A DNA stretch of 64,000 bases from Euglena gracilis. Its lineage: Eukaryota > Euglenida > Euglenophyceae > Euglenales. Below, piece after piece: positions 10,808 to 21,047 of the stretch. The notes beneath the pieces are model-generated. The model had not been told where the DNA came from. It worked only from the letters and a program-made list of their open reading frames with translations, and ran no database searches. The stretch spans positions 27,264,541 through 27,328,540 of the forward strand of contig CP154957.1 in the NCBI GenBank assembly GCA_039621445.1, given 5' to 3'. Made by a program: the position numbers and the translations under genes. Within the stretch, counting starts at the first letter, position 1; each line of letters starts with the position of its first letter.

Positions 10808-11274
10808 ATTTAAGGCTGTGTTTATAAAGCAACATGGCTTTGGTCAAAGTCTGTGTTTCTCAACCTCGACGACGGACGGCAGACTGCGACATATTTTTGG
10901 GAAAAAGGCGAAGCTGAATTAGGATCCGCTGCACAGATCTGGGACGGCCGGAAACCTCGGAATAAGAATATGTGGCCGCCGGGCAGATTTTGGCCGCCGT
11001 CTGTGGTCCTCCGAACTAGAATCCTTTCGAAATAGTGGTAACGTTACCGTTAAACATGGGAACATATGTGAAAGATGACACAAGATTACCCCATTTTGCC
11101 TGCCGCACTTTGCAACGTTGATGAGAATGCTCTGGGCGCTGCACCCACGATCCAAGAGTTCTTTGGTGGGCTCCCAAAAGTTCATGATATCACCTAACCT
11201 TGTATGGTGATATTTTTGGGGAGCCACCCTCTAGGCCACTTGGGACAGAAAAAAACACCCTCACCCCCCCCCCC

Positions 11275-11660
11275 TCAAAGTGGTCATTTCCTCTTGGCGC
11301 CGAATAAGTCTAAGCCCAAAAATTGCCCCCCCCCAAAGTGTCCCCTCCCTGCCATTTTGGCAAATTTGTTCCCCCCCCCCCTCAAAGTGGTCATTTTCTC
11401 TTGGCGCCTAAGCCCAAAAATTGACCCCCCCCAAAGTGTCCCCTCCCTCACAATGGCCGTTTTGGCAAATTTGTCCCCCCCCCTCAAAGTGGCCATTTTC
11501 TGTTGGCGCCGAAGGCGCCAAAGCCCAAAAATTGACCCCCCCCCGCCCAAGTGTCCCCTCCCTCACAATGGCCGTTTTGGCAATTTGTTCCCCCCCCCTC
11601 AAAGGGGCCATTTTCTCTTGGCGCCGAAGGCGCCAAAGCCCAAAAATTGACCCCCCCCCC
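11275..11660 (+). repeat. C-rich minisatellite, about four units
   Basis: Units of about 105-115 bp read TCAAAGTGGYCATTTTCTYTTGG, GCGCC, AAGCCCAAAAATTGACCCCC, AAAGTGTCCCCTCCCT, AATGGCCGTTTTGGCAA. The second TTAA element has about two units at 45855-46060. The long lysine/proline ORFs here are artefacts of the repeat. Confidence 0.85.
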
Positions 11661-11734
11661 AAAGTCCTTTATTTCTGCATCATTGGGATGTTTCAGGGTC
11701 CAAATACTGTGAACACAGTTTTCTTGGTCGGAGT

Positions 11735-11880
11735 CCGTGTTTAGAAACACATACTTAGGTCAAAGTCTGTGTTTCTAAACACGGACTTCGGCACGTCAAA
11801 GTCTGTGTTTAGAAACACAGACTTTGAACGTCAAAGTCTGTGTTTAGAAACACAGACTTTGACCAAAGCCATGTTGCTAT
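11735..11880. repeat. palindromic iterons at the element end
   Basis: Three or more copies of a roughly 30-bp palindrome built on AAAGTCTGTGTTTAGAAACA and its complement are spaced closely just inside the right terminus, where a transposase could bind. Confidence 0.75.
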
Positions 11881-11894
11881 AAACACAGCCTTAA

Positions 11895-12245
11895 GTTGAG
11901 CAGTCATGCTACCTATTGTCTACCGAGGACACCACTGGTCAACCACATACTGCGGAATGGCTGGCCCAAAGGCTTTTGGAAGCCATCGACCTCGCGCAGA
12001 AGGAGCTGGAATGCCGTGTCATTGCTGTGACAACCGCCCATGTCTTTGCTCTGGAGCAAAGGCGTGCTTATTATTCAGCATCAAACATGAAGAAGATGAA
12101 AGAATTGGTTGAACAAAAAAGACCCGACCTGCTTTTTTTCCCGTGCACACAGGTCCCGTTCCTCAAGAAAAGTTCCTTGCTTCCCTTGTACGAACAGGAC
12201 CTGATGCTACCGCACATTGGTTACACCTATGTGCGAAAGACGTGA
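11895..12245 (+). pseudogene. hAT transposase, middle part
   Basis: From 11895 the frame continues the hAT protein: STEDTTGQPHT, then a helix ending CRVIAVTT, the segment SNMKKMKEL, and LLFFPCTQ. In hAT enzymes the block after VT normally reads D-N-x-x-N-M; here about 15 foreign codons separate VTT from SNMKKM and the second catalytic Asp is not visible. The usual C-x2-H follow-on is also disrupted. The fragment is therefore inactive. It joins 10150-10723 once the TTAA element is removed. Confidence 0.65.
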
Positions 12246-14564
12246 GTAAGGATGTGGCTGCATTGGAGAAGGTGAAGCTCATCCTGCGCTGGTTACGTTG
12301 ACGTCTCCCGTTTCCTGGCGAAGTGTAGTCCCTTTGAGCCTGTCCAGCGTTTACAGGGACTGAAGGTGTGATTCATGTCCACTGCCCTTTGTGAGGTTTG
12401 TCGTGTTGCTGGGTTTCTGTTCTGGCTCTGATCAACGCTGCCACTGAGCTCTTTGAGCAGTCCGTGAACGAGGTCACCTGGTGAGAAGCTGGCCAGTTAG
12501 AGAACTTTGGACGTATGTCACATGGGTACGGTGAGGGGGCTGGGGGGGGGCCACGGGGCAAATATTTACTCTTCATTTTTTTTGGGAAAGATACGTCACA
12601 CATTTTTCACTCTTCATTTTTGGGGAAAGTGCGTCAGTTGCCCCCCCCCCCCCCGCAGTTGGCCCCACTTTCGGGTAAGAAAAGTTCTATATGGCTGACG
12701 TCGTGGGTTTCCGCCTGCCCTCTGCGACCTGTGCCTGCGGCTTCATCAGTGCGCCGGGGCCAGCTGTGGTGTGGAAAGGCAGTTGTCTACGATGAGATTA
12801 ACTTACGGTTCACACAGCTCACTTCAACGGGGGGGGGGCGTGGACCCCCCCCAAAAATTGGGCCACCCCGGGGGGGGGGGGGCGTGGACCCCCCCAAAAA
12901 TCGGGCCCGTTAAAGCCAAATTTCAAAAGAGAACAGGTGTACCCAGTGGTGATGATTGAGAGGCTCCGGGGGGGGGGGGCTGAAGGGGTCACCCCGGGGT
13001 CCTAAAAAGAAGCCTGCTCCCAGGGGGGGCGGGCCAGCCAGCGCAAGTTTCTAGCTAGTCCAAATTTCTGGCCCTAGCCCCCCCAGGGCCCTTAAAGAGA
13101 TGTATGGTCCTCCGGTCTTAAAAATAGATAACAGCCATGGCCACATCAGATCAGAAGTGAGCCGTGGCTGCAACCTTCGGACGCGGTTGGATCTACAACG
13201 GGTGAGGAAGATCGCCTTCTTACAGAGGGTGATGAACACGGCCGATTTCATCAAGTACGAGGAAACCTAACTGCCTTTAAATCCCTCTCGAACGTGTAAC
13301 AGCCCCCTTCCTAATGTCCTTCCACCAGAAGGTGTAAAAATCTGGGTTCATCAACGTTTGATTTACATCAGGTGAATTTTCCCTTTTGAAGTATGTTTCC
13401 ACGCGCTGCCAGATTCTGTGTGCATTTTGTTTTGCCCTTGTGAAGTGGTTTTTGTTTTTTACGGTGCCGTTGCCCCCCCCCCCCCTGCAGAACATACCAA
13501 ACGTGTTGAAAGGGGCTTGCAACGCTTCTCAGCACATTCCCAACTCGACCGACCATGTGCTACGCAGACTTGTTTTCCAAAATAGATTTGCCGCTTTTGG
13601 TCCGGTCTCTCCTTCCTCGGGGGGGGGGGGACTCCACGGAAAAACTGCGCAAGGCAATTTTTTTGAAAGAAAAAGTAAACCCTGAAAAAAAGTACCAAAT
13701 ACTAAAAAATTGTCCAGTTCCTGGGAGTGAACCGGGATTTCAGTTTGGTTCCACACACTTTATGCAGTATTTTTTGCCGCTCGTCCGTTCTGCGTGGACA
13801 TCACAAGGGACAAAGACACGTTCCTTTTCGTGTGTTGATGACTAACACTCCGCAAGTTGATTGAGCATCATTCAAGACGCATGCCGGCGGTTTTGTACGG
13901 CGCAGGGGCTCGATTGTATTAAACTGAATTAAACGAGTGTTTTAAAACGACTTGTTTTTAACACGGACAACCCTGCAATGTGGTACAAAAAAACATGACG
14001 CAATGGTAGTTCGGGGGTTCAATTTACAGAATTACAGTTTGAAGGCGAAGGAAAGTAAATTGGAAAGCAAGAAAACACAGAATGCAAGTCCAAAATGTCC
14101 CCAAGTCACCAGGCCCAAGACACAGAGTTGCAGCTGGAGCTCTGTGAAATGGCAGCAAAAGTTCCAAAACTGTAAAACACGACCAGAAAACCACGAGAAC
14201 GCTCAGAAAATGATATAAAAACAGAACACCCAACAGAAACAGGCCACACAAGAGGGTGGGACTCAAAATTGTCACCCAGCGGACCAAATTTTGGAGAAAA
14301 TGCCACGTTTTTTAAAGTGGTCCAGATGCACTAGAAAAGACCAATAGAATCATTCTTGAAAAGACACTTTAAGATGGGCGTACCTGCTTCAATGTTCAAA
14401 AAATCCTGCATGAATGCATTCCTTAACCTTCAAATAGCTTGTACCTGAAGTCAGAATAAAGATAAACAAGGAATTCCAAGAGGGAGAAACACTTTTCTGA
14501 CACACAATTAGGAAATACCGGGCGTGGTCGCCTTCGCTAGACCTTTCGCAATTTTGAGACCAAC
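12246..14564. other. mostly non-genic sequence inside the former hAT gene
   Basis: No recognisable domain, though 12246-12300 may extend the hAT frame. 12815-12960 has two G/C-tract blocks (GGCGTGGACCCCCCC) and ends at 12992-13007 in TAAAAAGAAGCCTG, the right end of the MITE family seen whole at 15590-15862. 13130-13270 reads in one frame like a transposase tail (TRLDLQRVRKIAFLQRV) and stops at 13269. Other frames are short and compositionally odd. Confidence 0.35.
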
Positions 14565-15020
14565 CTAGCCGTCCGTCCGTCCAGCCAAAATGCACCCTGT
14601 CCAGCCGTCCGTCCAGGTGAAAGGAATTTTCTCTAGCTGTCCGTCCGTCCGTCCGTCCGTCCGTCCGCACGCCTCGGGGGCGGACGGACGGACGGACGGA
14701 CGGCTGGTGAAAAAAGCGAAGGTCCGGACGGACGGCTGACCTTGTGGGCTTGGTCCAGACGGCTGAAGAAAATGCACTTGGTCCAGCTAGCCGGCTGGCC
14801 GGCTGGCCGGCTGGCCGGCCGGGTCTTTGGAAGCGCAGGCGTCTCAGTGCACGCGACTCTTGGCGGATATATACCAATTTTTTTTTGGTCCGGCCGGCTG
14901 GCAAGACAGACATTGGTCCGGCTTGACGGACGGCTGGCGAAAAAATGCTTCGTCCGGACGGACGGCTGGGCGTGCAGCATTAGTCCGGCTGAAGAGGTCC
15001 GGACGGCTCGGACGGCTAGC
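14565..15020. repeat. GTCC/GGAC and CCGGCTGG satellite with hairpin
   Basis: A run of GTCC tetramers (14638-14668) faces a run of GGAC tetramers (14683-14703) around GCACGCCTCGGGGG, giving a strong hairpin. CCGGCTGG repeats follow at 14790-14820, and scattered GGACGGCTGG units run to 15020. The arginine/proline-rich ORFs on both strands follow from the repeats. Confidence 0.85.
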
Positions 15021-15581
15021 CGGCCAGCCGCCCCCCTCCAATGGCATGCAATCCAGTTGACATCATTTTGGATGCCCCCAGTTCGGTTGGCTTTTTTTTG
15101 ACCGGTCGAGTTTGGGTTTGTTGGCGTAATTTGGGAGGGGGAGTCCCCTTCTAAATGACCCCCCACCCCAATTGCGATTTGGGTCCGGCCACCGGAGATG
15201 GGTCCAAAAAGGCCAAAATTTGACCCTTCAAAACCTCCAAAAAAGTCCAAAACGGCCCGTCATGGACTTTGCTGATTTGGCCAATGGGGGCACCCCCTTT
15301 GGCGCCTTTGGCCCCCTTTTTCGCCCCCCCCCCCTCATAGACTTCCTAGAACACATAGAACCAGCTTTTGGGAGCTCAATTGATAGACAGTGACGTGGAA
15401 GACACAGTTTGCACGTGGTGCACCCCCCCAGAATGCACACCTGCAGGCACCTGTTCCAGGCTGGTAAGTACACCACACCAACCGCATGGTTTTTGCACAG
15501 AGTTTTTCAGATGTTCCCGAGGCTGGCTGCCTCCCAAGATTCCCCCCCCCTGGTAAAAAATTGTATGCCCAGAAGGCATGC
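15021..15581. other. unassigned, possible exon at 15370-15462
   Basis: 15371-15462 reads as a cysteine-containing frame ending at a GT donor (CTGGTAAGTA at 15459-15468). It lies within the disrupted hAT gene and may be one of its exons, but it is not recognisable on its own. Confidence 0.25.
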
Positions 15582-15589
15582 GTACTCAC

Positions 15590-15862
15590 CAGGCTTCTTT
15601 TTAAGACCCCCGTGGGGGAGGGGGGGGTCCCCCCCACCCACCCAGGGTGGCGCGGGACCCCCTCCGGGGGGACCCCCCCCCAAAATAAGGCCCGTTAAAG
15701 GCAATTTTCAAAAAATTTCGGCACTTCGCGCCGAAAAGGTATACCCAGCGCCTCCGGCGCGGGACCCCCCGCCCCCCAGGGGGGGGGGGGTCCGGCCCGG
15801 ACCCACCCACCCACCCCCCCCCCTCCTGGGGGGGGGGGTCAGGTGACTTAAAAAGAAGCCTG
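15590..15862. mobile_element. hAT-type MITE with 8-bp target duplication
   Basis: Perfect 16-bp inverted termini CAGGCTTCTTTTTAAG enclose 273 bp. The flanks are an exact 8-bp direct repeat GTACTCAC (15582-15589 and 15863-15870). An 8-bp duplication with a CAG-starting terminus is standard for hAT. The interior is G/C homopolymer blocks. Single ends of the same family occur at 12992, 45354 and 52913. Confidence 0.9.
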
Positions 15863-15870
15863 GTACTCAC

Positions 15871-15965
15871 CGGGGTTGAACTACAACACGTTGGGGTTCC
15901 AGTACTGGGTGTAACACTCTGATTCTGTACTCCACGAACTCGGCCCCTTTCTTTGTGGTTTGCCG
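15871..15965 (+). pseudogene. hAT transposase, near C-terminal fragment
   Basis: One frame gives F-Q-Y-W-V, a stop, then an L-x-E-L-G-P-F-L-x-x-L-P-A-T-T stretch. This resembles the region just before the hAT dimerisation domain (a WW/W motif, then L-A...L-x-I-P-A-T). The match is short and contains a stop, so the call rests mainly on its position between other hAT pieces. Confidence 0.35.
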
Positions 15966-16280
15966 GCTACAACCCCACAGGATCGCCACAGACCCCCCCC
16001 CCCAAGGCTGGTGTTAGGGTGGTGACTGAATTTTCCGGCCCCTGAAATTCACAAAATTTCACGATTTTTTACTTTTCTTTCAGACCACTAGCCAACATTA
16101 GGGTGTTGACTGAAATTTCTGGCCCCTGAAATTTCATGAATTTTGACAATTTTTTACTTTTCCGACCAGTTTTCACGAATGTCACCACCCTAGCTGGTGT
16201 TGCAAACAGGGTGTCGGCAGGCAGTAGCCTCTGGGTAGGGAGGGGGTCAGTTTTGAGAACTTTTCATTTCTACAAGAAAA

Positions 16281-16371
16281 ATCGGGGTTCAATCACGATT
16301 CCCGGTGCAGAAACGGGGGGTGCCAAAGGCGCCCCCCGTTTCCGCACCGGGAATCGTGATTGGACCCCAAT
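16281..16371. repeat. 91-bp near-perfect palindrome
   Basis: 44-bp arms (16281-16324 and 16328-16371) with a few mismatches surround AAA. The core reads CGGGGGGTGCC / GGCGCCCCCCG. It ends 9 bp before the TIR element at 16380. Confidence 0.85.
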
Positions 16372-16379
16372 TTTGGCTT

Positions 16380-17770
16380 AAAAACGTTACCCAAATTCAC
16401 GGGCTTCCCCACAGTAGCCTAGGGGTTCCTAACGAGATCCCTATCGGCCAAAAATCTCGTTTTTAGCATTCACTAGTGAACTTTGGGCATTCACTACTGC
16501 GCTATACCAGCGAATGGCCACTTTTGATCACTAGTCCCAAGTGTGCACTAGTGAACATATCACTAGTGCGCACATGTTCACTAGTGATTGGAATCCGAAT
16601 TTTGTAATATTTTTTTACCCTCCAATCTTTTTCCCTCACAGTCCAATGAAGCGTTTTGCCAACATGATGGAAGCTCAGATGCCCCGCCCCCCTAACGCAG
16701 ATGATTTTTTTACTGTTTTACGTGGTGCTGGGTCCCTAGGAGCGACAGTAGTGGATGCCCTTTTGGGCTCCCTCCCCACCGGTGGTGAAAATGAAGACCT
16801 AGGCCCCAAGAACCATGCTGTGTTGAAATGTTTTTTGGAGTACATTGATGTTTGCAACCGGCATGGCGTTGTTTTTGCTTCTTTGGACGAAGTTTTGGTG
16901 GGATGGGCCAGATGGTGCATTGATGCTCGCGAACTTTTTAAAACGCAGCAGGAAGTCGATGCCTGGGTCAAAACAAGGCAGGAGAAGGCTAGAAAAGATG
17001 GCCGCCTTCGATCCATGCCAGTGTCCAGTTTTCGGACATATGTGAATGCTTGTGGTGTGTGTGCTTTCAGTGCCACGAATGTGGCCGAGGCCAAAAGTGC
17101 TCGGTGTTCAGTATGCGGGGAGGTGTATCATTTTGTGTGTGCCGATTTGCGTCGGGCGCCCAAAAAGGCGTGGGTTTGTTTAGGTTGCCGTTGAGTTCTG
17201 CTGTTTGTTGTCCCATTAACCATGCCAAGAATGGCATCGCGAGCATGTGTCTCGCGCTGAAATTTCCTTCGCCGTGCCAATTCAGCCATTTGCATTGCCT
17301 TTCTTGCTTATGACATGTTGAGGTCGGCCTCCTATTCCAATTACATTGCCGAAATTTCAGATTTTTTTTGGTCCACGATTCCTCGGTGAGCACCCGTGAA
17401 TGATTCACTGGTGCGCAGGTGTTCACTAGTGAACCATTCACCATAAGCAGACAAGAAGCCTTTGTGCAACAAAGGAGGGTCGGGCAGGAACGGCATTTTT
17501 TTTGGAATTTTGACCAAAATCCTTTGATTTTGGGCCATTTTTGGCCAAGTGGCCAAAGTGACCGACTCCCCCCCCCGGGGTAACCCCCCAAATTTATGCA
17601 ACCCCTCCAAATTTAAGCAAACCATTGGGAACCCATGAAAAATCCGAATTTTAGCAAACCCTGAAAAAAAATTGAGGAGAAAGAATGGAAAATGCATACT
17701 GCCGTACTTTTCACTAGTGAATGGACCCCGATTCCTCACGTGGGGAAGCCCGTGAATGGTTAACGTTTTT
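16380..17770 (+). mobile_element. TIR element carrying a PHD-finger gene
   Basis: The ends 16380-16412 and 17738-17770 are about 33-bp inverted repeats with core ATTCACGGGCTTCCCCAC. Subterminal regions hold many palindromic CACTAGTG/TTCACTAGTGAA motifs: near 16470, 16530, 16545, 16560 and 16578 on the left, and 17425-17440 and 17711 on the right. This layout resembles transposase-binding subterminal repeats. The only clear gene inside is the PHD-like protein at 16646-17194. No target duplication was settled. Confidence 0.65.
16646..17194 (+). CDS. small protein with C-terminal PHD-like finger
   Basis: The uninterrupted frame gives about 182 residues from an ATG at 16646. I prefer this ATG to upstream ones at 16541 or later because it follows an acceptor-like tract (TTTTTCCCTCACAG, ending 16640) and the upstream part is subterminal repeat. 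The N-terminal two thirds is helical and mixed in composition. The last 45 residues hold C-x2-C, C-x2-C, H-x2-C and C-x2-C, a PHD/treble-clef arrangement. Similar terminal fingers occur at 55840-55990 and 62474-62569, each in its own degenerate context. A chromatin-reading or DNA-binding role for transposition is an inference; no nuclease or recombinase residues are visible. Confidence 0.6.
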   Translation: MKRFANMMEAQMPRPPNADDFFTVLRGAGSLGATVVDALLGSLPTGGENEDLGPKNHAVLKCFLEYIDVCNRHGVVFASLDEVLVGWARWCIDARELFKTQQEVDAWVKTRQEKARKDGRLRSMPVSSFRTYVNACGVCAFSATNVAEAKSARCSVCGEVYHFVCADLRRAPKKAWVCLGCR

Positions 17771-17820
17771 AATTGAAAAATTCGAAAAATTCAAAATTTT
17801 CGAAATTTTCAAAAATTGCA

Positions 17821-18072
17821 GAACGCAAATCTGGGTATTCCTAATTTATCCCAGTGATTGGTGGCCGGCACAAAGCGAAAGAAAAGGGAAAAGGTGCTGG
17901 TATTGTAGCCAACGAGCTGTTGGACAATGCCAGCCGGATGCGGGAGCACATGGTGAGTTTGCCGAACGATTCTGTCAGGGAATGTACATTTTTCTCTGTT
18001 GCAGATCTCACTGGCAAGCAATTGCTGAAGTTTATCATGTTTGAAATGAACTTATTGGAAGGAGGTTGGTAA
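17821..18072 (+). pseudogene. unrecognised exon-like fragment
   Basis: After an acceptor-like TTCAAAAATTGCAG (ends about 17820) the frame reads basic (HKAKEKGKG), then A-N-E-L-L-D-N-A, to ATGGTGAGT at about 17950. A second acceptor TTTCTCTGTTGCAG ends near 18003. These look like two exons and a 51-bp intron, although the frame stays open without splicing. No family is recognised. Confidence 0.3.
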
Positions 18073-18985
18073 TCTGGACCTTGCTAAACTGCTCCATTTG
18101 TTTTCATTACGGCCAACAAGGTGTGCATTTTCTGGTTCCTATTGCTGTTCCTCTTTGCTTACAATGGCAAAGTACTGGACGGCTTTGGGCCAGATGTGCT
18201 ACCGAGTTTTGGGCCACATGTGCTGGCCAGTTTTGGGGCAGGTGTGGTGGCCAGTTTTGGGCCAATGTTGGGCCAGTTTTGGGCCAGATGCAGAGAGGAT
18301 TTGGTACAGGGGGTTTTGGCTTCTACGGGTGGGGGTGGCCTGGGGGGGGGCTTCCACGGTGGGGGGTGTTAGATTTTTTGTCCATTTTATCGGGGGGTGG
18401 GGCTTGTACGGGTGGGGGTGGCCCGGAGGGAGGGGGGGCTACGGGTGGGGGTGGCTTGAGGGGGGTTGTCCAAATTTTTCAGAGGGAGGGCTCTGGGGGG
18501 TTTTGTTTTTTGTCCATTTTATCGGGAGGGCTTCTACGGAGTGTAAGTCTGCATGTGTGGGGCGTTGGATGGGAGTGGGGGCAAAAAAAATCACCTGATG
18601 CAGTCAAGAGCTGGATTTGCCTCAGTTGGAAGGGAAAATATATCTCAAGGACGTCTCGTACTCCCTCGAGGCAAACCGAAAAGAGAGGAAGGGACACCGA
18701 GGGCGAAGCACAAATACCTTGTGAGGCACGGCCTTTCAAGGGCAAAGGGCCCGAGGTGTCTCAAGAAGGAGGTCCTTTTTGGCTTGGAATACCTTGCCTA
18801 TGCCGTCAGTGTGGGAAGGACTGTAGCCAGCGGAAGAAAACAGATCCCCCGTGCACTGCTTGACCCTTCGGAATTTTTTGAAATTTTCCTCCAACTTTGA
18901 AAAATTGAAATTATTTGAAACGGAAAAAAAAACGCCGAACGCTGCGCGCCCACGAAAGCTGGGGATGCTGATAAATTCGGGTTGT
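18073..18985. other. G-rich repeats and unassigned sequence
   Basis: 18180-18300 is a degenerate tandem of TTTTGGGCCAG. 18320-18545 is a GGTGGGGGTGGC tract with two TTGTCCATTTTATCGGG copies. 18590-18850 is open and ends in a C-x-C-x2-C-x3-C cluster; it may be coding but is not identified. Confidence 0.35.
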
Positions 18986-19176
18986 TTTCCGGGTGCATGT
19001 TGTTTTCAGTTGTGCTCCCGGTGCTGGAACGGTGGAGCGGGTGTGGTCTGCGGCCGCTAGCCAAATGCAGAGTCGTGAGCGGCTTACGTTTGACCATTTG
19101 GTCTCCGAGGGTTTTATCAAGTGGATTATGCAGGCACATGCCCAAACCTTTCAAGCTGACAGTGCAACGGAGCTTT
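18986..19176 (+). pseudogene. hAT transposase, C-terminal dimerisation segment
   Basis: The frame contains G-A-G-T-V-E-R-V-W-S-A-A, then R-E-R-L-T-F-D-H-L-V. This matches the hAT dimerisation pattern of S/G-x-x-x-E-R-x-F/W-S followed by R-x-R-L-x-x-x-x-x-x-x-L-V. The chromovirus LTR begins at 19177, and the frame resumes after the element at 43225 (removing the element leaves one GCTTT). This is the same strand and order as 10150-12245, so it is probably the tail of the same gene. Confidence 0.55.
19172..19176. repeat. 5-bp target-site duplication of the chromovirus, left
   Basis: GCTTT here and GCTTT at 43225-43229 directly flank the two LTR outer ends. Five bases is the usual Ty3/gypsy duplication. 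Confidence 0.85.
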
Positions 19177-19474
19177 AGTGAACGTCTGATTCCCAATTCC
19201 CCTTTCCCAATTCCCAAAAAGCCTTCGCTTTCGCCTTGGCGCACTTACTTGGGAACTGAAAATCAGAGTAACAGAAAATCCCTTTTCCCACTTCCCAAGA
19301 AGCAAAGCACAGAGCAATGCAGGGAGGACGGACTGGATATCCAAGTCCGGTCCGGAGAAAAGGAAGGAATAAGAATATAAAAGAATACCACCTGTGGAGA
19401 GAGAAGGGGCACCCATTGGGAGATCCTAATAGGATCTGCTTCCATCCTAACTTCCTCAACGGAAGCGGACAGAA
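19177..19474 (-). repeat. 3' LTR, distal part
   Basis: Homologous to the 5' LTR: 19177-19235 matches 42658-42716 and 19249-19460 matches 42984-43195 with about three substitutions. The sequence between these blocks is 13 bp here but about 267 bp in the 5' LTR. The remaining 18 bp of this LTR lie beyond the LINE at 26715-26732. Confidence 0.9.
19462..19474. repeat. 13-bp target-site duplication of the LINE
   Basis: GAAGCGGACAGAA here and GAAGGGGACAGAA at 26702-26714 (12 of 13 identical) bracket the LINE. In the uninterrupted 5' LTR the sequence occurs once (43193-43205). Confidence 0.85.
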
Positions 19475-20045
19475 AGTCAGAAACACTTTTCTTATATACG
19501 GTGGTGGGGCGAACCGAGTCCACCGACCAGTGGCACAGCCTACTGGGTTTGCCAGAGTTCGAGGGAGGGGGGCTATGTACAGATGGGCGCAGCCCATGGG
19601 CAGTGTGGTTGTGTGCGGTGGCAAGGTAGGGGGTAAGGGGGATTAGCAGCGGGGCCAGTGGGCTTCAAGGCGGTCGTGTAGGTGCCGGGGGTCGACTGCT
19701 GGTGGGGTTGGTGCCCTTCGGGCAACCTGGTCCGTTATCGGGGAGATCACGTTCGCGGCTGTGGGGAATGGTTGTGGGCGGTTGGGTGGCTTTGTGGGCC
19801 ACCGTTTGGCGGCTTTGTGAGCCACCGTTTGGTTCCCGGGCCTCGGTTCCTTTTTCCGAGCGTTGTGGTGACCGGCGGGCGTGTTGACGCAATCAGCGCG
19901 GAGTCGGTCAGAGAGGTCAACGAAGGAAGTGTTTCGGGCGTAGCATCTGTGCCACTTGGCGGAAGAGGGCAAACGCGATAAGCTGAGAGCCTTCGGCCTG
20001 TCGTGTGCAACGCACGTCACCCTGCTTTCCACGCAGCGGTCCGTT
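19475..20045 (-). other. LINE 3' UTR
   Basis: Between the end of the RLE frame and the target duplication. No poly-A or simple tail is seen at the 3' end (minus strand ends AAGTGTTTCTGACT). Antisense ORFs here are not supported. Confidence 0.6.
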
Positions 20046-21047
20046 TTACCATTCTGGCCAGTAGTTTGGCACTTTCCGGTCCCAGCCCACCCCACGTGCC
20101 CATTGCCACAGTGGCGAATGACCAACCGCCGTTGCGACATGGGACATCGTATTTGGCGTGTTTCGCTTGCTCCCGACGCTTAAGGAAGGTTCTCCAGCGT
20201 TCCCGGGTCCCGCTTCTCTCCGCAGCTTGCCACCCGTGCGCAACGGTGAGATCAACAGCTGTGGGTTTCCCATCTTGCCAGGTGGCGAGCAATAGATCGG
20301 CTGGCTGGAGCGAGGTGTCCGGCTGATTGGGCACCTGAACTTCGCGCTGTACACTTTGGCCGTTTGCGGACAGGAGGTTAAAGAGGGCGTCCTGGACGGC
20401 ATTGTGCCTGTTGGCGAAATTGTTCCGGATACAGATATCTCATGGTCACCATAAATATCCGTGGTACTCTGGCAGCCTGCGCATGTCCCGTTGGCTTCAG
20501 CCAGGGGGAGGCCCAGCCACCAGCTCAGACCCAGGCGGTAGTCGGCCGCGTCAATTGTGGTGTGAAGGGCCTCGTTGGGTGTGGCGACCATCCAGCCGTG
20601 ACCGATGCCATGCGCTTGCTCCATCAGCCGGGCTTGATCTCTTGCAGGGATCCGGCCCAGCAGGCCGTCCACCGTGGTCCGGGAGAGCTGGGTCTGCCAC
20701 CATCGCTGCGAGGTGTCATTACCCGAGGCTGAGGCGAAGGACGCGGTGGTTAGGAGCCGTTGGCTTTCGGGGTGCTGGGGGCCCAGCGTGGAACAGAGGT
20801 CGTTGGCGGGTTGCTGACAGATGCGTTCGGACGGGGCAGCGACGTAAGCAGGGCAGGCAACCTTCTTGTGTCCGTGGGTGTAGTAGTGGCATAAAGCCGC
20901 GGTGCGAGCCGCACCCTGACAGGCGGCGGGGATGCGAAGACCGCATCCGCCGGCAGAGAGGGGGAGGGCTGCCTGCTGTCGTTGGTCGGCGTTGAGCGCT
21001 CGGCCAAGGATGTCTTCAAGGGCGATGAAGATGGTCTCTCTCCGCAC
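20046..21047 (-). pseudogene. LINE ORF2 C-terminus: thumb region and restriction-like endonuclease
   Basis: After a frameshift near 21040 the ORF2 reading continues to a C-x2-C-x7-H-x4-C motif (CAGC ... GDH, then C after a second frameshift near 20427), followed by NRHNAV. The next frame (20334-20017) holds P-A-D-L-L-L and, about 12 residues on, V-D-L-T-V. This P-D...D-type signature is the catalytic core of the restriction-like endonuclease that follows the CCHC motif in R2/CRE/NeSL-type LINEs. It would nick target DNA to prime reverse transcription. The two shifts make this copy unable to produce the full protein as read. Confidence 0.7.

Larger units (their letters stand above)
10810..11894. 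mobile_element. TTAA-flanked nonautonomous TIR element, copy 1
   Basis: The ends are inverted copies of GGCTGTGTTTATA(AA)GCAACATGGC then CAAAGTCTGTGTTTCT, bounded by TTAA at 10810-10813 and 11891-11894. A TTAA duplication is typical of piggyBac-type (also Kolobok) elements. Inside lie a 10900-11100 block shared with 46085-46430, a C-rich minisatellite and several 30-bp palindromes. It interrupts the hAT transposase frame. No transposase is encoded. Confidence 0.75.

Noticed and set aside
11204-11750. Lysine/proline-rich ORFs of about 100-150 codons
   Set aside because: Created by the C-rich minisatellite of the TTAA element.
11735-11880. CRISPR-like palindromic repeats
   Set aside because: Repeats are variable palindromes with 3-10-base gaps at a transposon end, no cas genes.
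14389-15250. Long arginine/proline-rich ORFs (up to 205 codons)
   Set aside because: They come from GTCC/GGAC and CCGGCTGG repeats.
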